Shown piece after piece: positions 18,880 through 28,197 of a DNA stretch of 64,000 bases. The stretch comes from Marivita hallyeonensis (GTDB lineage Bacteria; Pseudomonadota; Alphaproteobacteria; Rhodobacterales; Rhodobacteraceae): NCBI RefSeq assembly GCF_900129875.1, contig NZ_FQXC01000004.1, positions 613,771-677,770 on the forward strand, read 5' to 3'. The position numbers and the translations under genes were made by a program. Position 1 is the stretch's first letter, and the number at the start of each line of letters is the position of its first letter. Below the pieces are notes generated by a model. The model saw nothing but the letters and a program-made list of their open reading frames with translations. It ran no database searches and was not told the origin of the DNA.

Positions 18880-20763
18880 TTGCACCATGAATTCATGGCG
18901 TCGCATCCCGAGGACACTGCCCAGAAGTCCGGTCTTTCTCTGGAAGAGAAAGCGACTATCCGATCGATCTGTCGCGAGGTCGAAGATGATCCGGCGCGGA
19001 TGATGGACATCCTTTTGCGCGTGCAGGATCGGTTTCGCTGTATCTCTGCGCCCGCGATGGATGTCATTGCCGAAGCGACGGGGTTGTCGCGGATCGCGGT
19101 TGAAGGGGTTGCGAGCTTTTACGCGTTTTTCTCGTCCGAACCGAAGGGTCGGGTAACGATCCGGCTCTGCGACGACATCATCGACAGGTTTTCGGGTCTT
19201 GCTTCGGTCACTGCGGCCTTCGAGAACGCGCTGTCCATCACCGTGGGCGAGACCACGCCGGACGGAGCATTCTCACTGGAATATACGCCCTGCATCGGTC
19301 TTTGCGATCAGGCACCGGCGGCGATGGTCAACGACCTTGTCGTTACCAATCTAACGGCAGAGCGTGTTCATGAAATTGTTGCCGCTCTCAAGGCTGGGGC
19401 GCCGCCGGAAGAAGTTCTTGTCGACCGGTATGCGGAGCGCACACCGTACCAACGCGCCAAAGAGATGGTGTCGAACAACATCCGCCACGCGGGTCCCGTG
19501 CTATTGGGGCCAGTGCCGGAAGACGCCGGGCTTGAAGCGGCGGTTGAAACCGGTCCGGCGCAGATCATCCGCACGCTGGAGACAAGCGGGCTTCGAGGAT
19601 GCGGGGGCGCCGGATTTCCAACCGGCCGGAAATGGCGCGCCGCGGCCGCGACGGAGGCGGACCGCCGCTTCGTCATTTGCAATGCCGACGAAGGCGAGCC
19701 GGGCACGTTCAAGGATCGCGTGCTACTGACCGAGCGCCCGCATCTTGTCTTTGAGGGAATGACCATCGCGGCCCGCGCCATCGGGGCGAAAGAGGGCATC
19801 ATCTATTTGCGCGGCGAATACGTCTACTTGCGGGACCTCCTCGAAGAGGTCCTGGCTGACCGACGCAATCGAGGGCTTCTCGGTCCAGCGATCATGGGGG
19901 TGGATGGGTTCGATTTCGACATCCGCCTGCAACTTGGAGCGGGGGCTTACATCTGTGGCGAAGAAGGCGCGTTGATCTCGTCCTGCGAGGGCCTGCCGGG
20001 AGAGCCGAAAACCCGCCCGCCGTTCCCTGTGACGCGCGGCTATCTTGGCTGCCCCACCGTGGTCAACAATGTCGAAACGCTCTGCCACGCGGCCCGCATC
20101 CTTGGAACCGGCGCGCAGTGGTTTGCGGGCATGGGCACCAAGGACAGCCCCGGGACGAAACTCTTCAGCGTGTCCGGCGACTGCCTGAACCCAGGCATCT
20201 ACGAATTGCCTTACGGGGTGTCGATCCGGGATCTTCTTGAAATGGTGGGCGCCGAGGATGCCGCTGCCGTGCTCGTCGGCGGTCCAAGCGGCACGATGAT
20301 TGCGCGTGACACGTTTGACCGACGTCTTGCCTTTGACGATCTGGCGACCGGCGGTGCCGTCGTGGTCTTCAACGGCGACCGGAACATCCTAGAGATCGTC
20401 GAATACTACATGTCGTTCTTTGTTCACGAAAGCTGCGGTTATTGCACGCCGTGTCGGGTCGGCAACGTGTTTCTGCAAAAGGCGATTGGCAAGTTTCGCA
20501 AGGGCCTCGCCAACCCGTCTGACATCGCCTATCTGCGCGACCTGTCTGACACGATCATCGAGACCAGCCGCTGCGGGCTTGGCATGACATCGCCGAACCC
20601 GATCCTGTCCACTTTGGAAAACTTCCCCCTTGTCTATTCCGCGGTGGCAAAGCCGTCGGCCGATCGGACCCGGGCCACATTCGACATCCAATCGGCCATC
20701 GAAAATGCGCGCCAACTGGCGAAGCGACGGTCGCATATCTACGACAGGGATTTCACCAAATGA
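18880..20763 (+). CDS. hoxF: NAD-reducing hydrogenase diaphorase subunit HoxF
   Basis: Flavoprotein that passes electrons between the hydrogenase module and NAD+. Residues 1-160 are NuoE-like, with Cys97 and the pair Cys138/Cys142 (CIGLC). The rest is NuoF-like: NADH/FMN loops RGCGGAGFPTGRKW and CNADEGEPGTFKDR, then GAGAYICGEEGAL, and the [4Fe-4S] ligands ESCGYCTPCR plus SRCGLG. The fusion is diagnostic of HoxF; 627 residues is near the family length. The start may instead be ATG 18895, as no clear ribosome-binding site supports either. It overlaps hoxU by four bases. Confidence 0.9.
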   Translation: MHHEFMASHPEDTAQKSGLSLEEKATIRSICREVEDDPARMMDILLRVQDRFRCISAPAMDVIAEATGLSRIAVEGVASFYAFFSSEPKGRVTIRLCDDIIDRFSGLASVTAAFENALSITVGETTPDGAFSLEYTPCIGLCDQAPAAMVNDLVVTNLTAERVHEIVAALKAGAPPEEVLVDRYAERTPYQRAKEMVSNNIRHAGPVLLGPVPEDAGLEAAVETGPAQIIRTLETSGLRGCGGAGFPTGRKWRAAAATEADRRFVICNADEGEPGTFKDRVLLTERPHLVFEGMTIAARAIGAKEGIIYLRGEYVYLRDLLEEVLADRRNRGLLGPAIMGVDGFDFDIRLQLGAGAYICGEEGALISSCEGLPGEPKTRPPFPVTRGYLGCPTVVNNVETLCHAARILGTGAQWFAGMGTKDSPGTKLFSVSGDCLNPGIYELPYGVSIRDLLEMVGAEDAAAVLVGGPSGTMIARDTFDRRLAFDDLATGGAVVVFNGDRNILEIVEYYMSFFVHESCGYCTPCRVGNVFLQKAIGKFRKGLANPSDIAYLRDLSDTIIETSRCGLGMTSPNPILSTLENFPLVYSAVAKPSADRTRATFDIQSAIENARQLAKRRSHIYDRDFTK

Positions 20764-21473
20764 GCGATTTCAGCTTCATGATCGATGGCGTTGAGATCCC
20801 GGCGTGCGAAGGGCAAACGATCCTGGAAGCCGCCGATGCGGCAGGCATCTACATCCCGCGCCTCTGTGACCATGAAGGTCTGAGGCATCAGGGCAGTTGC
20901 CGCGTTTGTACGGTCAAGGCCAATGGACGCAGTGTCGCCGCCTGCACTCAGCCTGCAGCGCCGGATATCCTGGTCGAGAACGAAAATGCGCATATCAACA
21001 AACTGCGCCGCGACCTTGTCGAGATGCTGTTTCACGAAGGCAACCATCTTTGCCCGATTTGCGAAGCCAGCGGGAATTGCGAATTGCAGGCGATGGCCTA
21101 CCGGCTCGACATGACGGAGCCGACACAGTTCCCCTATCTCGAACCCTGCCGCGCGCTTGATGCATCCCATCCGGACATCGCATTGGACACGAACCGGTGC
21201 ATCTCGTGCGGGCGGTGCATCCGCGCCAGTCAGGATGTCGATGGCAAAGGCGTCTTCGGGTATGTCGGACGTGGCATTCACCGGCGCGTGTCGGTCAACG
21301 GGGACACGCTTGCCGACACGGATGCGGAGGTTACCGACTTCGCCATCTCATCCGAGGTTTGCCCGGTGGGTTGCATCATCCGCAAACGCGAAGGCTTTAC
21401 GACGCCCATCGGCGAGAGGGAATTCGACAAGGCGTTGATCGGCCATGACATCGAGGAAAAGCGCGATGACTGA
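20760..21473 (+). CDS. hoxU: NAD-reducing hydrogenase diaphorase subunit HoxU
   Basis: Iron-sulfur relay subunit (237 residues), homologous to the N-terminal part of NuoG. It shows the [2Fe-2S] ferredoxin ligands in PRLCDHEGLRHQGSCRVC and AACTQPA. The His/Cys [4Fe-4S] motif is HEGNHLCPICEASGNCELQ, and a further [4Fe-4S] set is CISCGRCIRA with a late CPVGCI. It connects HoxF to HoxYH in the cytoplasmic complex. Its end overlaps the hoxY start by eight bases. Confidence 0.92.
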   Translation: MSDFSFMIDGVEIPACEGQTILEAADAAGIYIPRLCDHEGLRHQGSCRVCTVKANGRSVAACTQPAAPDILVENENAHINKLRRDLVEMLFHEGNHLCPICEASGNCELQAMAYRLDMTEPTQFPYLEPCRALDASHPDIALDTNRCISCGRCIRASQDVDGKGVFGYVGRGIHRRVSVNGDTLADTDAEVTDFAISSEVCPVGCIIRKREGFTTPIGEREFDKALIGHDIEEKRDD

Positions 21474-22035
21474 GTTGCGCAAGGCCCGTGTCGCAACGGC
21501 ATCGCTGGCCGGGTGTTTCGGCTGCCACATGGCAATCCTAGATATGGACGAGCGCTTGATCGACCTGATGAGCAAGGTCGAAATCGACCGGTCGCCGCTG
21601 ACCGACTTCAAGCAGTTCACCCGGCGCTGCGACATCGGCATCATCGAGGGCGGCTGCTGCAACGAAGAAAACGTGCATGTGTTGCAGGACTTCCGGCGCA
21701 ATTGCGACGTGCTGATCGCGCTTGGCCAATGCGCGATCATGGGCGGTCTGCCAGCCATGCGGAACGCGATCATGCATTCCGATGCGCCTTTGCGCGAATG
21801 CCTTGAAGAAGCATTCATCACGGGCCGCAACCTCACGAACGCCACGCACAACATCCCGAACGATCCTGCTTTGCCGCTTCTCCTCGATGAGGTGTACGCC
21901 TGCAACGAGGTGGTCGAGATCGACCACAACATACCCGGCTGCGCACCGTCGGGGGACATCATCTATGACACGCTGATCAAGCTCTTGGCCGGAAAGTTCC
22001 ACGGTTTCGAGCGCGAGACGATACGGTTTGATTAG
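21466..22035 (+). CDS. hoxY: NAD-reducing hydrogenase small subunit HoxY
   Basis: Small [NiFe]-hydrogenase subunit carrying the proximal [4Fe-4S] cluster, 189 residues from the ATG at 21466. Ligand cysteines are seen in [32 protein letters not shown] and [12 protein letters not shown]. There is no twin-arginine signal and no medial/distal cluster domain, as expected for the short cytoplasmic group 3d type. An upstream in-frame ATG at 21445 would add seven residues inside hoxU. Confidence 0.9.
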   Translation: MTELRKARVATASLAGCFGCHMAILDMDERLIDLMSKVEIDRSPLTDFKQFTRRCDIGIIEGGCCNEENVHVLQDFRRNCDVLIALGQCAIMGGLPAMRNAIMHSDAPLRECLEEAFITGRNLTNATHNIPNDPALPLLLDEVYACNEVVEIDHNIPGCAPSGDIIYDTLIKLLAGKFHGFERETIRFD

Positions 22036-22062
22036 GAGGCCGGTGCGACCGGGTTGAATGCC

Positions 22063-23505
22063 ATGAGCGAACCGCGCCTGATCGAGATTTCCCCCGTCAC
22101 ACGGGTCGAGGGGCACGGCAAGGTGACCATCCACCTTGACGCTGACGGGGCCGTCGATGAAGCGCGGTTGCACATCGTCGAATTCCGCGGTTTCGAGCGG
22201 TTCATTCGCGGGCGCCTTCTTTGGGAAGTGCCGGTCATCGTCCAGCGGCTTTGTGGCATCTGCCCGGTCAGCCACCATCTGGCGGCGGCCAAGGCGATGG
22301 ACATGATCGTCGGGGTCGATGAGCTGCCTCCCACCGCCGAAAAGATGCGGCGCTTGATGCATTACGGACAGGTGATGCAAAGCCACGTCCTGCATTTCTT
22401 CCATCTCGCCTCTCCCGATCTTCTCTTCGGATTTCAAGCACCTGCCGCAAAGCGCAATATCTTCGAGGTCCTTGCCGAACACCCCGAGCTTGGCCGCCGC
22501 GCCATCCTGATGCGCAAGTTCGGCCAGGACGTCATCGAAGCGACGGCGGGCAAAAAGATTCATGGCACGGGTGCCATCCCCGGCGGCATCAACCGCAACC
22601 TGCCTGTTGAGACGCGCGACGCGCTACTCGAGCAGATCGATGATATGGAATTGTGGGCACAGAATGGGCTGGCGCTGATCCGGGACTACACCATGAAGAA
22701 CCTGGACATGGTCAAAGGGTTCGCCGCGTTCGCCTCCAGCTACATGTCGCTCGTCCGCGAAGGCGACGGCGCGCTTGACCTCTATCACGGCAATTTGCGC
22801 GCGGTGAATTCGGACGGCAGCGCGATCTTCGACCAGTTGGATTACGAGCGCTATCACGAGGTTCTTGTCGAGGATGTGCGGTCGTGGTCCTACATGAAGT
22901 TCCCCTTCATCGACACGCTTGGACCGAAGGACGGATGGTACCGTGTTGGACCTCTGGCGCGGATGAACACTGTCGATTTCATTGACACACCGTTGGCCGA
23001 TGCCGCCCGGACAGAGTTACTGGAAACAAACCACGGCATGCCCCAACACGCCGTTCTCGGCAATCACTGGGCGCGTCTGATTGAGGTCCTGCATTGCGTC
23101 GAGAAGATCCGCGATCTGTTGCACGATCCGGATTTGCAGGGCACAGATCTCGTTGCCACCGGCACACGCCGGCACGACGGGATCGGCGTGATCGAGGCCC
23201 CACGCGGCAACCTCATCCATCACTACGAAGTCGATGAGAACGACCAGGTCACCTACTGCAACCTCATCGTGTCGACCACGCATAACAACGAAGGGCTCAA
23301 TCGCGCCGTGAAAGCCGTTGCCGTGCGCGCGCTATCCCATCAACCGACGATCACCGAAGGGATGTTGAACGAAGTTGAAGTGGCAATTCGCGCCTATGAT
23401 CCATGCCTGTCCTGCGCCACCCACGCGCTTGGGCAGATGCCTCTTAAAGTCGAGATCGTCGATGCCGCTGGCAACGTGATCCATCAACGAACGCGGGACG
23501 CATGA
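22063..23505 (+). CDS. hoxH: NAD-reducing [NiFe] hydrogenase large subunit HoxH
   Basis: Catalytic subunit with the Ni-Fe(CN)2CO centre, oxidising H2 or evolving it. The four nickel-binding cysteines are present: [11 protein letters not shown] (Cys64, Cys67) and DPCLSCATH near the end (Cys448, Cys451). The protein runs 26 residues past His454 (ALGQMPLKV...), the tail that a maturation protease removes after nickel insertion. The ATG at 22063 gives 480 residues. AGGAGG at 22034-22039 is nearer an in-frame TTG at 22054, so the true start could be there. Confidence 0.92.
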   Translation: MSEPRLIEISPVTRVEGHGKVTIHLDADGAVDEARLHIVEFRGFERFIRGRLLWEVPVIVQRLCGICPVSHHLAAAKAMDMIVGVDELPPTAEKMRRLMHYGQVMQSHVLHFFHLASPDLLFGFQAPAAKRNIFEVLAEHPELGRRAILMRKFGQDVIEATAGKKIHGTGAIPGGINRNLPVETRDALLEQIDDMELWAQNGLALIRDYTMKNLDMVKGFAAFASSYMSLVREGDGALDLYHGNLRAVNSDGSAIFDQLDYERYHEVLVEDVRSWSYMKFPFIDTLGPKDGWYRVGPLARMNTVDFIDTPLADAARTELLETNHGMPQHAVLGNHWARLIEVLHCVEKIRDLLHDPDLQGTDLVATGTRRHDGIGVIEAPRGNLIHHYEVDENDQVTYCNLIVSTTHNNEGLNRAVKAVAVRALSHQPTITEGMLNEVEVAIRAYDPCLSCATHALGQMPLKVEIVDAAGNVIHQRTRDA

Positions 23506-23990
23506 CCCTTCTCATAGGATACGGAAATCCCGGTCGCGGCGACGACGGGATCGGTCCCGCGTTCGCCCACTGGGCCGAGGCGCAGGCGCTTCCCGGATTG
23601 ACGGTCATCAGCGATTTCCAACTCAAGGTGGAACACGCAATCCAGATCTCAGAGGCCTCTCAGGTCATCTTCGTCGATGCCTGTATTGGCGCCGACAGGC
23701 CGGTAACGCTGGAGCCGCTCGCGCCATCGCCGTCTGCTCGTATCGACAGCCACAGCCTTCACCCGTCAACGGTGCTCGGCCTCACGCAACTTCTGTTTGA
23801 CGCAACGCCCCCGGCCTTCATTCTGGCGATCGCAGGGACCAGTTTTGAAATGCTTCACGACGGTCTCAGCGACACAGCCCAACGCAATATCGACATCGCT
23901 CAAACGCACTTCCTGCGATGGTTCCATGATGCGCAAGTTACTGAAAGACCCACGCCGGTCGAGAAAGGCAGCTTTCCGGCGCCGGGCTGA
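23502..23990 (+). CDS. hoxW: Hydrogenase maturation endopeptidase HoxW
   Basis: Nickel-dependent protease of 162 residues that would clip the HoxH C-terminal tail. The family hallmarks are GYGNPGRGDDGIGP at the N-terminus and FVDACIGAD, with acidic metal ligands. DSHSLHPSTVL gives the later His ligand. It overlaps the hoxH stop by four bases and closes the hox operon. The hypABCDEF genes needed for cofactor assembly are absent from this window and must be elsewhere if the enzyme is active. Confidence 0.88.
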   Translation: MTLLIGYGNPGRGDDGIGPAFAHWAEAQALPGLTVISDFQLKVEHAIQISEASQVIFVDACIGADRPVTLEPLAPSPSARIDSHSLHPSTVLGLTQLLFDATPPAFILAIAGTSFEMLHDGLSDTAQRNIDIAQTHFLRWFHDAQVTERPTPVEKGSFPAPG

Positions 23991-24081
23991 ATACTCTACA
24001 CAATGCCATTCAGCCGGTCAGCATGGGATGAGCTGGTCACACTCCGGTCAATCACATGCGTCCATTTGAGCGGCAGGTGCG

Positions 24082-24861
24082 CTAATCGCCGTCGTACGTC
24101 CACCGATATTCCGGTGGCGTTGGTCCTTTGTTCCGGCCACCCTGCTCCATCTGCTCCCAGGCGTGGGCGAGCAGGCCCACGGACCGTGACAATCCGAAAA
24201 AGCCACGGGCGAGCGGTGGGGGGCAACCCAGTTCCGCATAGATGACCGCAGTCGCGCCGTCGATGTTCATCGGCACGGGTTTGCCGCGTTCTTCTGCCAG
24301 ATGGCGCTCAATGGCGCGGCCGATCTCGGCATAGACACCGGACACCGCACCCGCCTCGGCCGAGTCATCGACCAACCCAAGAAGGCGCGGCGCGCGGGGA
24401 TCAACCGGCTTGTGAAACCGGTGACCAAAACCGGGAATGAACCGCCCGTGTTTCGCACGCCACGTATCGAGGCTTTCGGCAAGACCCTCCGGACCAGCTT
24501 TCTCGCACTCGCGGTACAGCTCTACTGCCTGCTCGCCCGCGCCGCCATGAACACTACCAAGCATGTTCAGGCCAGTCGCCATGGCGGACTGAAGTCCGAC
24601 ACCACAAGTCGCGGCCATGCGCGCGGCGGCAATCGAAGGCGCTTGCGGTCCGTGATCAACACTTGCCACCAAGGCCGCTTCGAACAGCGTCGCACGATGG
24701 CCGGTGATGGTGTCACCCATGACCAGAAGCCAGATCATCTGCGCAAACCCGGTCTGTCCGATCAGGTCCTCGATCGGTTGGCCGCGCAAGTGAATGCGGC
24801 CCGGTTCCATGTCTATGATCCGCGTACGCCACCAATCAGAGACTTTGTTTCTTTCGATCAC
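24082..24861 (-). CDS. Citryl-CoA lyase-type short citrate synthase homologue
   Basis: Citrate-synthase-fold protein of only 259 residues (true citrate synthases are about 430), the size of the stand-alone citryl-CoA lyase. The catalytic triad is retained: His105 in GSVHGGAGE, His147 in GFGHRFHKPVDPRA and Asp201 in NIDGATAV. It would cleave citryl-CoA, or a related 3-hydroxyacyl-CoA, into acetyl-CoA and oxaloacetate. It overlaps the CoA-transferase gene by four bases and is last in the tctCBA operon. A role in a different C-C cleavage such as citramalyl-CoA is possible. Confidence 0.75.
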   Translation of the reverse strand: MIERNKVSDWWRTRIIDMEPGRIHLRGQPIEDLIGQTGFAQMIWLLVMGDTITGHRATLFEAALVASVDHGPQAPSIAAARMAATCGVGLQSAMATGLNMLGSVHGGAGEQAVELYRECEKAGPEGLAESLDTWRAKHGRFIPGFGHRFHKPVDPRAPRLLGLVDDSAEAGAVSGVYAEIGRAIERHLAEERGKPVPMNIDGATAVIYAELGCPPPLARGFFGLSRSVGLLAHAWEQMEQGGRNKGPTPPEYRWTYDGD

Positions 24862-26066
24862 GTGACGCCCTCGTTTTGCATGCTTTCGATATCGTCCCGG
24901 GTATAGCCGAGTTCGGCAAGGATCCTTGTGGAATCCTGTCCAAGAGTGGGCGGTGGCGCCGGGACCTTGGGTCGTTCGCCGTCAACCGTGACACCGACGG
25001 TCACGAGGTCGATGGCGCGGTCGAGACCGGCGACGTCGTCGTAATGCGCCAAGAATTCCCTACCGACGATCTGTGCGTGGCGCAGCACTTGTGGAACGGT
25101 CATGACGGCGCCCGAAGGCACACCAATCGCGTTCAGCTCGCGCGCCCAATCGCCCGCCGGTCTTTTCGTCAGCACCGTTTCCAGTTCTGCCTTGAGCTGA
25201 AGCCGATGAGCCTTGCGGGTTTCCCGCGTGGCAAAATCCTCTCGATGCAGCAAGTCCTCGCGGTCCAGATGACGCGCCAGAAGCGCCCACTGTTCGTCCT
25301 TGTTGGCCGAGATGTTGATCAACCCATCGGCGCATTGAAAAGCGCCGGATGGGGCCGAAGTTGGATTCTCGTTACCATTGGCCTGCGGTTGAACGCCACC
25401 GATGAGGTGGTTCGATACCACCCAGCCCATCGTCGCAAGAACGGATTCCAGCATGGATACGTCCAGAAAGGCACCTCGCTTTTCGGCGTTCAGGGCCGCG
25501 CTGATCGCCATCGCAGCGGTCAGACCCCCAATCGTATCCGCAAGCGGAAAGCCAACGCGCAAGGGCGCGCTTTCGGCATCCCCGGTGATGGACATGACAC
25601 CGGACACGCCTTGCACGATTTGGTCATAGGCCGGGCGATCTGCCCAGGGCCCCGTTTGGCCAAAGCCGGAAATCGCGCAGTAGACGAGATCGGGTTTGAT
25701 CGATTTCAAAACCTCGTAGCCAACGCCGAGGCGATCCATCACACCCGGTCGGAAGTTTTCGACCAACACATCGGCGGTTGCGACCAATCGCTTCAATGCA
25801 TCCACGCCGCGCGGGTCTTTCAGGTTGAGCGTCAGTGAGGCTTTACCGGCATTCTGGGCCAGAAAACTAACGCCCATGCCTTTGGCGGAAAGCTCGGGGT
25901 CCGCGCCAAGATTGCGGGCCAAGTCGCCACGCCCGACCGCCTCGACCTTTATGACCTCCGCCCCGAGATGCACAAGTTGATGACAGGCAAACGGGCCAGC
26001 CAGCACATTTGTCAGGTCAAGGACGCGAACCCCTGACAGGGGACCGGTCGCAGGTTCAGTCCCCAT
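24858..26066 (-). CDS. Family III (CaiB/BaiF) CoA-transferase, probable citrate CoA-transferase
   Basis: Moves CoA between carboxylic acids; 402 residues. Family marks are GVRVLDLTNVLAGPFACHQL near the start, VIKVEAVGRGD, FRPGVMDRLG, AISGFGQTGPW and the nucleophile Asp148 in RPAYDQIVQG. The start at 26066 overlaps the tctA end by 11 bases and its own end overlaps the lyase gene, so all three are coupled. The context suggests that imported citrate is activated to citryl-CoA using an abundant donor such as acetyl- or succinyl-CoA. Donor and acceptor are inferred, not visible in the protein. Confidence 0.78.
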   Translation of the reverse strand: MGTEPATGPLSGVRVLDLTNVLAGPFACHQLVHLGAEVIKVEAVGRGDLARNLGADPELSAKGMGVSFLAQNAGKASLTLNLKDPRGVDALKRLVATADVLVENFRPGVMDRLGVGYEVLKSIKPDLVYCAISGFGQTGPWADRPAYDQIVQGVSGVMSITGDAESAPLRVGFPLADTIGGLTAAMAISAALNAEKRGAFLDVSMLESVLATMGWVVSNHLIGGVQPQANGNENPTSAPSGAFQCADGLINISANKDEQWALLARHLDREDLLHREDFATRETRKAHRLQLKAELETVLTKRPAGDWARELNAIGVPSGAVMTVPQVLRHAQIVGREFLAHYDDVAGLDRAIDLVTVGVTVDGERPKVPAPPPTLGQDSTRILAELGYTRDDIESMQNEGVT

Positions 26067-27579
26067 CGGCCACGCCTTCAGCCCGCCGCCGTGCCCGGCG
26101 CGCGCGATAGCTGGGCAGAAGGACCAGCAGCATCGCCAGAACCAGCAGAGCAAGCGTCATGGGACGTTCCACAATGAAATCGAGCCCACGATAAAGCTGC
26201 ATAGACCGCGCGAAATTGTCTTCGAGCATGGTGCCAAGGATGAACCCGATCAAAAGCGGGGCCAGCGGATAATCGGCAAAGCGCAGGATCGTCGCCATCA
26301 CACCCAAGCCAACGAGAATAAGCAACTCGGTCGCGTTGTTCTGGCCGATATAAGCCCCCATGAGCGTGAAGAAGAGGATGAACGGGATCAGATAGTTGCG
26401 CGGGATCGCGAGGATCTTGGCGATATAGGGGATCAATGGAAGGTTCAGGATCAGCAGAACCAGATTGCCGATGAACATGGAGATGATGACCGCCCAGAAC
26501 ACCTCTGGCGTATCGGTCATCAGGCGCGGCCCCGGTGTGACGTTCAGCGCGATCAACGCACCCAACAAAATGGCGGTTGTGCCGGACCCTGGGATTCCGA
26601 GCGTAAGCAAGGGCACGAAGGACCCCGTACAGGCGGCATTGTTGGCCGTTTCCGGCGCAGCCAGGCCTTTGACCGATCCCTTGCCGAATTCGGCCTGTTC
26701 CTCGCCCTTCGCGATGTTGCGTTCCACGGCATAGCCAAGAAACGAAGCGATCGTCGCGCCAGCACCCGGAAGAACGCCGATGAAGAACCCTTGGATCGAC
26801 TGCCGTCCAATGACAGGGGCCATCGCCTTGGCCTCTTCGCGGGAAAAGCGCAGCCCCGTAATCTTGTTGGACCCGCTACCGTCGGCATTTGCGCCGCGCA
26901 ACGGGTTGAGCACAAGGAACATCGCCTCTGGCAAGGCGAACATCGCCATGGCCAACGTGATGAAGGAAATCCCCGACTGCAGGTCCATCAGGCCAAGCGT
27001 GAAGCGTGGCATGTTGAACAGCGCACCTTCACCAACCGTGGCGAGGATCAGACCGAGGATCGTCATCATGAGCGCCTTTGCGACCTGACCGGTCCCCGCG
27101 AAGGCCGCGATGGCGGAAAGGCCCACCACCATCAGCGCGAAGTATTCGGCGGAATGGAAGAGCAAGGCGACCGACGACAGCGCAGGCGCGAAGATCATCA
27201 ACAGGATCGCACCGATGGTGCCACCGGCGAAACTCGCCACGGCGGCGATGGTCAGCGCCTTCCCGGCCTGTCCCTTGCGCGCCATCGGGTAGCCGTCGAA
27301 ACTTGTGGCGACCGTCCCGGCGACACCGGGCGCATTCAGGAGGATTGAAGATGTCGATCCCCCGAAAATCGCGCCGTAGTACACGCCTGCGAGAAGGATC
27401 AGCGCCGCGGTCGGATCGCCCAGGGTAATCGCAACCGGGATCATGATGGCGATGATCGACATTGGGCCCAGACCGGGTAGCATGCCAATGAACGTGCCAA
27501 TCAGGCAGCCCGCAATCACCATCAGCAAGTTCTGGATCGAAAGAGCGGCCGTCAGGCCGATCATAATACCTTCGAGCAT
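26056..27579 (-). CDS. tctA: Tripartite tricarboxylate transporter large permease TctA
   Basis: Twelve-helix-class inner-membrane transport protein of 507 residues. It shows the family segments IGTFIGMLPGLGPMS near residue 25, YYGAIFGGSTSSILLNAPG near 67 and LGIPGSGTTAILLGAL in the second half. The pseudo-symmetric glycine/proline-rich motifs bind substrate and Na+ in this family. It is encoded after tctC and tctB on the minus strand, and its last 11 bases overlap the CoA-transferase gene. Citrate is the likely substrate, but TTT systems also carry other di- and tricarboxylates. Confidence 0.92.
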   Translation of the reverse strand: MLEGIMIGLTAALSIQNLLMVIAGCLIGTFIGMLPGLGPMSIIAIMIPVAITLGDPTAALILLAGVYYGAIFGGSTSSILLNAPGVAGTVATSFDGYPMARKGQAGKALTIAAVASFAGGTIGAILLMIFAPALSSVALLFHSAEYFALMVVGLSAIAAFAGTGQVAKALMMTILGLILATVGEGALFNMPRFTLGLMDLQSGISFITLAMAMFALPEAMFLVLNPLRGANADGSGSNKITGLRFSREEAKAMAPVIGRQSIQGFFIGVLPGAGATIASFLGYAVERNIAKGEEQAEFGKGSVKGLAAPETANNAACTGSFVPLLTLGIPGSGTTAILLGALIALNVTPGPRLMTDTPEVFWAVIISMFIGNLVLLILNLPLIPYIAKILAIPRNYLIPFILFFTLMGAYIGQNNATELLILVGLGVMATILRFADYPLAPLLIGFILGTMLEDNFARSMQLYRGLDFIVERPMTLALLVLAMLLVLLPSYRARRARRRAEGVADGD

Positions 27580-27582
27580 GTC

Positions 27583-28077
27583 TCAGATCCCCATGAAGTA
27601 CGGAAATGGCCGCAGAAAGATGCCAAGCACCTCTTGCACGAGATACCAGACGCAGCCTGTGGCGATCATCGCGACGGGGATCATGACGTGCCATTTCCGC
27701 TCTCCCAGAACGGCACTACCGGCAGCCAGAAAAAGCGTCGTCGCCAGAAGAAACCCGATGGGGCGCAAGGCCAGGGCATACGCCACCATGAGACCAAGCA
27801 GCATGAGGGCCTGCCCAAGTTTATACTCGTGCAAGCGTCGGTAATTGATGTCCGTGGCCGACGGTTCGCTGTCTCCGCTCGGTTTTTCCAAACCCAGCAA
27901 GACAATCAGGCCCACGACCACGCCGAGAACGGACAGCACCTTGGGAAAGGTGGACGGCCAGACGGGATTGCGTTGCATAAAGGGCGGCAACAGCTGATCC
28001 ATCGTGAAGTAGGCCAAGTAGCCATACACACAGCAGAATGCGATGAAGATGAGCGCGATCCAGCGATCCAGCACCAT
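27583..28077 (-). CDS. tctB: Tripartite tricarboxylate transporter small permease TctB
   Basis: Four-helix membrane protein of 164 residues, poorly conserved in sequence as is usual for TctB. Hydrophobic segments are near residues 7-25, 46-64, 92-120 and 127-150. It is recognised mainly by size, topology and position between tctC and tctA, three bases from the latter. It associates with TctA in the inner membrane. Confidence 0.85.
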   Translation of the reverse strand: MVLDRWIALIFIAFCCVYGYLAYFTMDQLLPPFMQRNPVWPSTFPKVLSVLGVVVGLIVLLGLEKPSGDSEPSATDINYRRLHEYKLGQALMLLGLMVAYALALRPIGFLLATTLFLAAGSAVLGERKWHVMIPVAMIATGCVWYLVQEVLGIFLRPFPYFMGI

Positions 28078-28150
28078 GGCTATTCCCTCCCTCGGAACAG
28101 TGGCTGTTCAGATGGCATCGCCCGACACTCGGCGATACCTGTATTGTGCG

Positions 28151-28180
28151 TCGGGCAGCCTATTATCGCTGACTGCCCGA
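28151..28180 (-). promoter_or_regulatory. Intercistronic hairpin between tctC and tctB
   Basis: TCGGGCAG (28151-28158) and CTGCCCGA (28173-28180) form an 8-bp stem with a 14-base loop, 17 bases after the tctC stop codon in the direction of transcription. No T-run follows. It most likely protects the tctC message or lowers read-through into tctBA. Confidence 0.5.
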
Positions 28181-28197
28181 TCGACGGCATAAGGGAC

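Noticed and set aside
19168..19305. Incomplete Cys set in the NuoE-like part of HoxF (Cys97, Cys138, Cys142)
   Set aside because: From memory, the R. eutropha HoxF also departs from the four-Cys pattern of NuoE here, so this appears to be a family trait rather than damage.
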